Shown in pieces: positions 17,605 through 25,933 of a stretch of 25,933 bases of DNA (positions are counted from its first letter, which is position 1; each line of letters starts with the position of its first letter). Where the stretch lies: assembly GCF_000002865.3 (NCBI RefSeq), contig NW_001865086.1, positions 117,836-143,768 on the forward strand, given 5' to 3'. Origin of the DNA: Monosiga brevicollis MX1. Taxonomy: Eukaryota; Opisthokonta; Choanoflagellata; Craspedida; Salpingoecidae. The notes below the pieces were generated by a model. The model made no database searches and had not been told where the DNA came from. It saw nothing but the letters and a program-made list of their open reading frames with translations. Position numbers and translations under genes: made by a program.

Positions 17605-20600
17605 CTTCTCTCCAAGCGCGCCTCCGTTCGGACCCCTGTTACCTGCCCGCACCATTTGCACACCACTCGCGCGTCTGGCGGCTCCGGCCCACTTCAAAGC
17701 ATTGTCACCTCGCCTTTGTTATGTAAAAGCAAATGCGCGTCGCTGCCCACCTCACACGCTCAAATCACATGTTCTCAGGGTGGCGAAACGCCCCTCGATT
17801 ACGGACGTCTATGCGGGCATGGCGACAAGCTGGAGCCCGTGTTTGCTGCTCACGAGGCTCGCCTATCACAACCACCCGCACCACTCGCTCCGCCCACGCC
17901 GGCACCGCCTTCCGCCTGGCTACCGCCTCTGCCCACCACCCCCACCCTCGAGGTGAGCCTGCTCCCCCATCTTGTTTCCCCCAATGCATTTACTACCCCA
18001 ATTCCCACGGCCTCATCCAACCTAATCACGACCAATGGCACCACAACCCTCCATTAGACCACGGCCTCTGTTGTGGTGGCGGTGGACAAGTGGCTCAAGC
18101 CGCTCTTGCCCACGCGCACCACCAGCCATACTCTCCCCCACCTCGATGCCTTTATCAGAGGTGCCGCCAAACAAAACCCCAATCTTGCAACGGCGGTTGC
18201 GGACATCCAGATGACCATCGATGAAGCGCCACCAGAGTTTCCCGTCATGGATTGGGCTGCCTTCCAGACGACTACCACCCAGGCTCTCAACACACTCGAC
18301 CAGGCACTGGCAGCGCCCGAAGCGTTAAGCAACCGCTTGAAGCAATTGGACCCCAACACTGACAACCTAGAATCAGTGCTGCAAGAGCTGCACGGTGTCA
18401 CTGCTGGTTTTGAGCTGCAGCCGGTGCTTCTCGAGCTTCAGGACGTGCTGGCAGCGTGCCCCGCTCCACCCACCACGCCAGTGATCGCGCCCAAGAAGCC
18501 ACCCACCGACCTAGCTTCGGCCCTGAGAAAAGTCATCGTTCTGAGCGGCGTGGAACCCAAGCGTCAGGAGCTGCTCACCAGCGCCAACAGCAACCTCAAG
18601 CGCCTCGTGCTGGCCTTGATTGATGCCCTGGGCGCCGTGGCAAGAGCGGGAACTACCGACACAATTCATCGCGTGGAGACGCTACGGCAGTGCGCGCAAT
18701 GCGTGGATGCAAGTGCACCACCTCCAGCCGAGGCATTGCCCGGGGCCTGGGAGGAGCTGTGCCAAGCGCACGAGAAGCTGAGCCTGCTCGAGCAGAACGG
18801 TCTTGAGCAAATTGCTCAGTGGCAACCACCTCCAGACTACGAGCATCAGGATTGGTACTTGGCGTTTGTGCACCACGAGTCGCAAGCTCTGCTGCAGCAG
18901 TTGCAAGACATGATCGACTGGCAGGCCACGACGCTCTCCGTGTTGACCTCGTGCATGAGTCACGTGGACAGCTTGACCCAAGGCGTTGATGATGAATTGG
19001 TTGCTGCCAACGAGGAACTGACCAAGGTGGAGAATGAGATGCAAGGTATCAGCGCGGCATTGCAGCTGGTGCCCGAAGCTGTTCGGTCTGGTCTCGAGCA
19101 GGAACTCAAAAAGCTAGAAACGCGACGCGACACCTTGCGACAACAGTTATCAGATCAGCCACACGTGGACCACGTCGCAGAGCTCGCCCAGCTGCTGTAC
19201 CAACACTTTCCAGCGCTGCTGGTCTTTCTGCACCCTGAACAAAGCACGCTGGGAGCGCGCCTCCGCACAGTGCTTGGGCCCGACCTTCCAGCCAGTCTTA
19301 TCTTGGAGGCCATGACCGAAGTGGATCGCACATTGTCGCTCTCCAGCCTGGGCCAGCTTGATCTTCATTACAACCAAAACCACAAGGTGTACAAGGCCCG
19401 TGCCGCGCTGAAAGATTCTGGGGAACAAGATTTGGCCGTCAAGGAGTATGCATTTGCTCGGCAACACAAGCAGGATCAGTGCCGTACATTCTTGCGCGAG
19501 CTTCGCGCCATGCGCCAGCTTCAGCACCCACACATCATCCCGGTCCTCGGCGCGCTCGTGGACGTACACAGTGGCCACCCGAGCGCCTACCTGGTGCAGC
19601 CATGGTGTGCACAGGGTGATTTGCAGCAGTGGCTCAGCAAGGCACGGCACCTGGCCACCTCGACCGTGATTTCGAATCTGATGAATCAGCTGCGCACGGC
19701 GCTGGCGTTTATGCATAGCAAGGGCTTGGTGCATCGGGATGTCAAGCTGAGCAACATCATGTTGGACGGTGCAGAGGACCAACCTGTTGTGCGGCTGGGC
19801 GATTTTGACATTGCCAAGGCCGCCGCTGAAGCCACCATGCTACCATCTACGGCCACCGCATCGTCGGGCACGGCGGGCTATGTGGCACCGGAGGTGCTAT
19901 TTGGAATGGGTCGTGTGGGAGCACGCCCGGCACAGGATGCCTTTTCCTTTGGCTGCGTTCTCTACAACACGTACATGTATCCACAAACGGTGCCACCTGC
20001 TCAATCGCGAACCGATGAGGTTGTGGGTCATTGCAGATGGAATTTCCAAGCGGGAGATGGTGCCTTTAGCTTTCCTCATTTGGCGGCCGAGGTCAGTCAA
20101 TTATTATTTTTTTCTCTATGATTTTAAGACGCTCTGGTTGTCGTCGTCGTCGTCGTTGTTGTTGTAGTTGCTCATACCTGTGTTTCTGTGCAGATGTGCG
20201 ACATAGTGGGCGATCTGTACAAGGAAACGCGAGCCTTGCTGGCAGCAGATCCAAAGCAACGGCCAAGCCTTTTCAGCGCCGGGCAAATCGCAGAACGACC
20301 TGTCACGACCCAAGTTGTTGGGCCAGCCATTGATGTCTTGCGCGATGCGCCCGAGCTCATTTCAGAGGTGCGTTGCTTGTGATTTTTTTTTCTCTCTTCC
20401 ACGAATCGTCTGATTTGAACCTACTGGGTGGCTAGGTGGGTGAGCTACTGAAGCAGCTGAACACCGATGGGCGGGGACCAGCGAATATCACAGTGCAACG
20501 AGTGGAGCGCGTGCACAACCCCGTGCTGTGGGAGCGCTACAGCGTCAAGCGACGCGAAATGTTGCATTGCATCAAAAGTCAGGAGCACTATGATCAACTC

Positions 20601-21262
20601 CAAACGTCCACATTAAATGCACCCTCGGGCTCTCCAGCTTTGTTTCGAGATACACCCTGTCAAGAGCGCTTGTTGCTTCACGGCATCGCCCCTGACACAA
20701 TGTTGCGCGACAAGATTGTGCGCCTGGGCTTTGACTATCGTTTCGCCGGTCGCCGCAGGGGCCACAAGTATGGTCTTGGCGTTTACTTGGCCGACCATCC
20801 TAGAAAGGTGTGGTCGAATTGTTGGTTTGCAGGGTTCTACGTGTGTGTCCTCACATTGCTTTTTTGGCGCTGTGTGTCTACTTGAACCTGGGTGTAGAGT
20901 CACCATTATGCGACGCCCGGAGCAAACGGCGAGCGGATGCTCATTATTACGCGAGCCCTGTTGGGCCGTGCCTATGTCCATCCTTCGCCTCGTTCTCGGG
21001 CACTGGCTCCTCCACTGCTGCCCGCTGCACCCAACAACGAGCGGTTCGTCGAACAAAATTTTCTGATTCTGGCATGCTGCCCGACGTCTCCTGCCCGCCT
21101 TCTGCCCGTCTTCTGACCTAGCCTGACCTAACCGCCACGTCTGCCTTTTCTTTTAGATATGATTCGGTCATCGCGACGCCGCTCAATGCGTTTCGCGAGG
21201 TGATTATCTTTGAGAATGCTCAAATCTATCCTGAGCTGGTGGTGTACTACACGGCCGATTAG
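15984..21262 (+). CDS. Ankyrin repeat - protein kinase - PARP fusion protein (12 exons, 1209 aa)
   Basis: Exons: 15984-16109, 16230-16328, 16453-16554, 16668-16766, 16881-16979, 17097-17195, 17779-17952, 18058-20091, 20194-20367, 20436-20807, 20898-21043 and 21157-21262, all GT/AG. All junctions are phase 0 except the last. Residues 43-208 are five ankyrin repeats ([22 protein letters not shown]), one per exon; a weaker sixth opens exon 7, then a Pro-rich linker. Residues ~267-690 are helical, with a likely coiled coil at ~577-635. The kinase domain covers ~698-1000: AVK Lys728, HRDVKLSN (825-832), DFD at 848 in place of DFG, and GTAGYVAPE. The Gly-rich loop is degenerate. The PARP domain is ~1003-1209: LLLHGI His1084, YGLGVYLAD Tyr1119, and [16 protein letters not shown] with Glu1189, the H-Y-E triad of PARP1 and tankyrases. 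It may bind partners through ankyrins and phosphorylate or ADP-ribosylate them; this is inference. The ATG is the first in frame before the ankyrin region. Confidence 0.88.
16230..17195 (+). repeat. Tandem exon-plus-intron repeat encoding the ankyrin array
   Basis: Five units start at 16230, 16453, 16668, 16881 and 17097 (periods 223, 215, 213 and 216). Each is one ankyrin-repeat exon (99 nt, or 102 nt for the second), and the four introns between them are near-identical too. They begin GTCAGTACAG(T/C)ACCTCCCTC, run through C-rich and GATGAT-rich blocks and end CTGATGCATCATCCCACAG. Intron similarity at this level means the units duplicated recently or are being homogenised. Length differences lie mostly in the (GAT)n block. 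Confidence 0.93.
17562..17611 (+). repeat. Polypyrimidine tract inside intron 6 of the ankyrin-kinase-PARP gene
   Basis: A (TTTCT)n run passes into a long T tract within the 583-nt sixth intron (17196-17778), which is several times longer than the other introns of this gene. The first 40 or so bases of the intron match the repeat introns upstream (GTCAGTACAGTACCTCCC), so it began as a normal array intron and was extended by unrelated C/T-rich DNA. Confidence 0.7.
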
Positions 21263-22056
21263 GACGCTCGTGCTGTGTGTTTGTGTGCTTGTGTGCTTGT
21301 GTGTTTGTGTGTTTGTGTGCTGCATGCTGTCGGCTTGTCCGTTTGTTGCTTTGCCACATGCCCACGCAAGGGAAGGGGCCATTGATGAATTGACCTCCGG
21401 ACGGATCCCAATGTCTGGGTGGGGCATCTAGATCATGACACAGGGCAGGGCTGCCCTGTTTCAACGCTTGCTGTGGCGTGCTTCAATGGTCTGTTTTGGA
21501 CTCGACACAAGGCCAACCGGGGTTGTGACTTGGTCCGATCAGATTTGATCTGGCTTCCATGGCCTTGCCATCCCTTTCCTGCAAAGTCTCTTGCATGTTC
21601 CTCTCTTGGCGTCGCCCGTCCAATAGCCATTTCCTCTCTTTGATGAAGCGGTAACTCACGGGCTCACACGCACCGGAAAGTGGACAAGTTGGAAGCGGAC
21701 ACATAGCGGACAAGCGACGACCGGTGGTTGTTAGCGACAACCACCTGCCAGGCGACTTGCTCTCGCCCTTGACCGCAACCCATCACACGAAGAGACACAC
21801 ACGCACAGCTGTTGACATACCCGTGTCCTCAAATCGTTTCGGCTGCGCGCGCGTCGCTACCACCCGCCACCTGAGGGGTGTTCGTGATCACCCCTGTGTG
21901 TGTGTGTGTGTGCTCCTGTCGCTGCCAAGAAAGGAGAAGGCTACGACATGTACCTGATCTTCAGCAGGTCTTGGAAGAAGTTGTTTCTCGTGTACAGCCG
22001 CCGATTAGGAGTTGGAGCCCTCAGCCCACGCACTTGAGACGCACGCAGCGTCGGTA

Positions 22057-22098
<42 letters not shown>

Positions 22099-23428
22099 CG
22101 AGCTGGCTGTCCATGCGCTGCCTCTGCTGGTATCACGATGGCCTGCTGTCCGTTGTCCCTCTGCTCGGTTGTGACACCGGTTGGACATGACATGAACGAC
22201 CCGTGGCAACCCAGGGTCCCCTGCAGTCAGTCATCCCATGTCCCACTCGATACCAATGCTCGTCCCCACAGCCCTCACCCCCCGGCTTTGGTCTCTCTCG
22301 ATTCCGTTTTCCTTGCTCATGGGCACTCCCCAATCGCCCATGGATCAGCCACACACACACACACACACACACGCACACACACACGCACGCACGCACACAC
22401 ACACGCTGGCCCACTGTCCGCTGAGCGTGGCTAAGTGGAGGCTGGGTGTCACTTGAGTCGCGCGTCATCATCACCTGTGTTGGTCCATCGGTCATGCGCG
22501 TTCTCTCAGCCTCACTGCTCTGGCCCCAATGCACGTCGACCACTTCAAGTCAACACGTCGGCCCCTGGTTCGATGACCGCTGCCTTGCACGTTGTCCTTT
22601 GCGCCGGTGGGCGACCAACAGTCAACCTCAGTCACCTCCATCACCCCGCACCTTGCTTTCGGTTCACTCACGATGCACTCTCCTTCCACCCCCGCCTCCC
22701 CCCCTCTCTTCCTCTGCCAGTTGGCCCTCACTACCCTTTATCATGGTCCCTGCTCATGATCCTTCAGGTGGTCCCGGCCGTTACACAAGGCCATCTCACT
22801 CTCAAGAAGACGAGGCCGCCGTGTGCTTTCTGCTTCCGTCACACATGATGCGCTGCCCAGCGGGGTTGCCCCTGCAAGCATCCAGGCTGCCAGCCACCCA
22901 TCCTCTTGACCATTCCCCTTATCCAGCTAGCCACTCGTCCACTCGTCCACCCGTTCACGCGCGAGGCCAGGCCGACTCGCCGTCGCCTTGCCCATCATCC
23001 ACAGGCCCCACCTTTCTCCCGCTTTTGCCCTCCGACCCTGCATGGCCAGTCTTCATCACGCCACCGTGACAGTTGACCATTGCATTGCCCTCCGTGATCC
23101 AGACGTGTCGCATCGAAAACCGTCACCTCTTCCCCACGCTCCCAATTGCCATTCGTGACACGCAGGCATACACATACACACACACACGCACACTCGCGCA
23201 CACATCTGGGATCTCGCCGTCGCTCTCACCGCCATTTTTCTCAGTCCTTCGCCGGCCACCACCGGACTTGTTTCCCCACCTCTTCTCCACCGCCGCCGCC
23301 CACATCTTCTTCCGCTGGCCCCTTGCCGGCTTGCTCGCCTCGTCTTTACACCCAGCTGGGTCTCAGTGGATGTCCCATCCGCCACTTTCCCCGTTCATAT
23401 TTATCAACGGCCACCAATTGCCGTCAAC
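21263..23428. other. Microsatellite-rich gap
   Basis: No gene is supported over about 2.2 kb. A (TGTGTGYT) octamer array lies at 21274-21321, directly after the stop codon. A (TG)n run is at 21896-21912, (CA)n at 22059-22097, an interrupted (CA)n/(CG) run at 22351-22405, and another CA-rich run at about 23167-23201. A 9-bp hairpin (GGTGGTTGT/ACAACCACC) lies at 21723-21745. From 22450 to 23400 the + strand is strongly C-rich, producing long Pro/Ser frames without domains. The end should hold the promoter of the secreted-protein gene. Confidence 0.55.
21274..21321 (+). repeat. Six-copy TGTGTGYT octamer array
   Basis: Six octamers (TGTGTGTT or TGTGTGCT) follow each other without interruption, 11 bases after the stop codon of the ankyrin-kinase-PARP gene, and so probably lie in its 3' UTR. 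Confidence 0.85.
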
Positions 23429-25933
23429 ATGCTGCTGCGCCTAGTTTTAACCCTGGCCGTGGCCACCACGGCCGTGCACGCTGTACGTGGATGGGGGACC
23501 AAATTATCTGCAATGTCTTGCAAACCCGGGCTCGAGAAAAATCGGACCGCTCTCACGATCATCGCCCCGCTCACCTGGCTGCTCTGGTCCATGATGTAGT
23601 TTTGCGGCAACGGCGTCATTGGCAATGGCGAGACCTGTGTACGTCCAACCGCGCTCGAGATTGAGACCTTGCCCAGTCACTGCAAAACGACCAAACTCAC
23701 ACGAACCGATCCGGCTCCTCCGTGTTGATAGGATGATGGCAATCGCTTCAACGGCGATGGCTGCTCCGGCGCTTGCATGATTGAGGATCGATTCACTTGC
23801 GTGGGTGGCCAAGAGGAAGGATCACCATCGGTTTGCCTGCCTGATGTGCCCGACTACTGCACCCCCCGGTACGCCGCACACTCGGCTTGTCCAGACTTGT
23901 GAAATTCAGCCGGCACAGCCTCTTGCACTGCCCGCCGGCCTCCTCATCCCTTGCCCATTTTGATTCACCAGGAACCCTTTTACCACGACCACCCGTGGGC
24001 GCCCCGCTACGACCACAACATCCACGCGTCGCCCCATGACGACCACCGCATCCTCCTGCCCTCCCTTTGATCCTTGCAACTGCAAGCCCAATGCCGAGGC
24101 TGAAAACTACTATGATCGTGACGGCTGCCTTCAGTGCCGTTGCGTTGCCACGGGCCCGGTCGAAACCACCACCACACGTCGTCCGGCTACCACCACCACC
24201 ACTACGACGCGCCGCCCAACTACCACCACCACTACGACGCGCCGCCCAACTACCACCACCACCACGCGCCGCCCAACTACCACTACTACCACCACGCGCC
24301 GCCCAACGACGACAACTACTACTCAGGCGCCATGCCCAACATACGATCCCTGCAATTGCAAGCCCAATGCCGAGGCTGAAAATTACTATGATCGTGATGG
24401 CTGCCTCCAATGCCGCTGCGTTGCCACGGGCCCCATCGAAACCACCACCACCACCACTCGTCGGCCGGCCACCACCACCACAACCACCACCACCCACGCT
24501 CCTACCACCACCACTACCACCACACGCCGTGCCCCGACGACGACGACGACCACCACACAGGCCGCACCGGAGACAACGACGACCACCACACGCCGCCCAG
24601 TCACAACCACGCGTCGCGACGACGACAATGATCACAACGGAGATGATGACGACAATGATGACAACGACGCTCAATGCAAGAGCAACCCGCTTGATTACTG
24701 CGAGTAAGCTGCACTTGAATCTCACCCCGTAGTCACACTCTGTGTACCTCATGCCCTGAGGCGTAGTTCTAATGGCTTACAGCAAGGGTTTGACTCACTT
24801 TGATTCGATTTTTTCCATAGCTGCGACTCGACTGAAATTCCCGTCTTGAAGATCAACAACAAGGGCTGCTTGGCTTGCAAGTGCGAAAGCCTGAACGGCG
24901 AAGAAGAAGACGACGACGAGTCTTCCAACTGCAAGCCAAACCGCTGGGATTACTGCGAGTAAGTCTTCATTGGGCCGTCGACCTGTGCGTCCAATCACGA
25001 CCTCGCTCACTTCCTCTGCTTGTTTTGGACTGTGACTCCACAGCTGTGCCTTTGGTGAGGTGGCCGTGCCCAAGATTAACAACAAGGGTTGCGAAGCCTG
25101 CAAGTGAGTGATGGCTTTCCTCGTGTCTGACAGAAATGTGACTGGACGGCTTGCACCCACGCACACATGCACACTGCCCTTGACATAATTTTTGCTCTGC
25201 GCTCACAATTGTGTTGCTTTTTCACCATCAAGGTGTATCACGACCGAGGAATATGAGGAGCAGCGAAATCGCCGCTCGGTCATGGAGCATCCCGATGCTG
25301 ATAAGTTTGACGTGTGCAAGTACGTTTGAAATCTGGCACACCCCTTTGCCATACGAATTTCGTTTCGAGAGCTCATGCTGATACTGACCCGTGATGCAGC
25401 TGCAAGGAAGATGCCGTGAGTGTATGGGAATTCACCAACGATGGCTGCGCCACTTGCTCGTGCAAGCACCCCGCACTTTGCTCGGACAGGATCGAGCTTG
25501 CAACAGGCGACGACTGCTCGGTACGCCCCTGCTTTGGCCACAAGCAAGCATGGCGGGCCATTGCCACCTTGCTGTAGCCAAACACAAGCAAGAGCTCGCA
25601 GCCTTCCACTAACATTGTGCCTGCTGCTCGCACCTATTGTGATACAGTGTGGTACCAGGGATTGCTTTGAATGTGAATACCGCTTTGGCGAGCCCGGGGC
25701 TTGTCAGGTCTGCCGCCGCGGCACAAAGCTGCTTGATGGCGAATGCTTGGACGAGTGCCCCGATGGCTTTGAGGTGGCAGGATCGGGTAAACGTCATTTG
25801 CAATGCGTGCTAGCACCCCCAGCGCCTACTGGTACTTCTACCTCGACCTCGACCTCGACCTCGACCTCGACCTCGTCGTCGTCCTCGTCGTCGTCCTCGT
25901 CGTCAACCTCTTCTTCCTCCTCCTCGTCATCTC
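23429..25933 (+). CDS. Secreted Cys-rich, Thr/Ser-rich matrix-like protein, 5' part (partial)
   Basis: Exons seen: 23429-23482, 23600-23638, 23732-23868, 23972-24703, 24821-24958, 25044-25103, 25233-25319, 25400-25520 and 25648 to the window end, all GT/AG and in frame (about 551 residues, open at the 3' edge). Exon 1 is an 18-residue signal peptide (MLLRLVLTLAVATTAVHA). Residues 19-54 are a DUF4215/Myxococcus-type Cys repeat (CGNGVIGNGETCDDGN, then FNGDGCSGAC). Exon 4 has two near-identical antistasin-like modules (CNCKPNAEAENYY, then DGCLQCRC) set in long Thr runs with RRP punctuation, then an acidic Asp/Asn stretch at ~293-309. Exons 4-6 carry a repeated module (DYCDC, then KINNKGC, then ACKC) split at equivalent phase-2 sites. 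Exon 7 has RNRR, a furin-type site, at ~398-401. Exon 9 is furin-like Cys-rich (CxxC, CPDGF), then a Thr-Ser and poly-Ser tail. Mucin-like O-glycosylation and extracellular matrix or surface location are inferred. Confidence 0.85.
24066..24450 (+). repeat. Duplicated ~110-bp Cys-module cassette
   Basis: The segments at 24066-24175 and 24342-24450 are nearly identical at DNA level and encode the same Cys module (CNCKPNAEAENYYDRDGC). Differences are mainly at third codon positions. The intervening DNA is an (ACC/ACG)n Thr repeat with CGCCGCCCA (RRP) at regular intervals. The spacing of 276 bases is a multiple of three, so the frame is kept. Confidence 0.9.
25841..25933 (+). repeat. (CTCGAC)n hexamer and TCG/TCC Ser repeat
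   Basis: About five CTCGAC hexamers encode Thr-Ser repeats, followed by TCG/TCC/TCT triplets encoding a Ser run that continues past the window edge. Such tracts vary in length by slippage, so length here may differ between isolates or be collapsed in assembly. Confidence 0.85.

Noticed and set aside
22446-23069. 207-codon Pro/Ser-rich frame
   Set aside because: It arises from C-rich DNA with no signal peptide, domain or splice context.
24036-24707. ATG at 24036 as the start of an independent gene
   Set aside because: The frame extends upstream to a splice acceptor at 23971 and joins in phase to the signal-peptide and DUF4215 exons.
23793-24752. 319-codon Gly/Val-rich minus-strand frame
   Set aside because: It is the antisense shadow of the Thr-repeat exon of the secreted protein.

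Overview
The window looks like nuclear DNA from a unicellular eukaryote close to animals, most likely a choanoflagellate. This is an inference from four things: many short GT-AG introns (about 60-130 nt), a tankyrase-type PARP tail, a UNG2-type uracil-DNA glycosylase, and a secreted Cys-rich/Thr-rich protein with a DUF4215-type repeat. I rebuilt the exons by hand. Every internal junction given below is GT/AG and keeps the reading frame.

Layout: 1-2090, simple repeats and no supportable gene. 2091-3902 (+), ten-exon uracil-DNA glycosylase. 3903-5135, gap. 5136-6375 (+), three-exon EamA/DMT-type transporter. 6910-7401 (-), small unrecognised multi-pass membrane protein. 7561-8437, two copies of a tRNA-Asn(GTT) gene. 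8820-11734 (-), thirteen-exon short-chain dehydrogenase-like protein with an N-terminal helical region and a double-CxxC segment. 12121-13562 (-), three-exon PIF/Harbinger-type transposase gene. 13858-13931, a third identical tRNA-Asn. 13932-15983, low-complexity DNA with an ~85-bp tandem repeat and one isolated exon-like segment. 15984-21262 (+), twelve-exon gene whose product joins ankyrin repeats, a helical/coiled-coil region, a protein kinase domain and a PARP catalytic domain. 21263-23428, microsatellite-rich gap. 23429-25933 (+), 5' part of a secreted, cysteine-rich, Thr/Ser-rich matrix-like protein that runs off the window.

The strongest candidate for something undescribed is the 15984-21262 gene. 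It pairs tankyrase-like parts (ankyrin repeats plus a PARP domain with an intact H-Y-E triad) with a protein kinase in one predicted 1209-residue chain. Its ankyrin array is built from near-identical exon-plus-intron units, so it appears to be growing or homogenising by tandem duplication. Other notable points are a Harbinger transposase whose third acidic residue is Asp instead of Glu, an SDR-like enzyme without the usual catalytic Tyr, and three tRNA-Asn genes with TATA and CAA elements upstream.

The genes do not form an obvious pathway. This looks like an ordinary compact eukaryotic gene neighbourhood with mixed functions.
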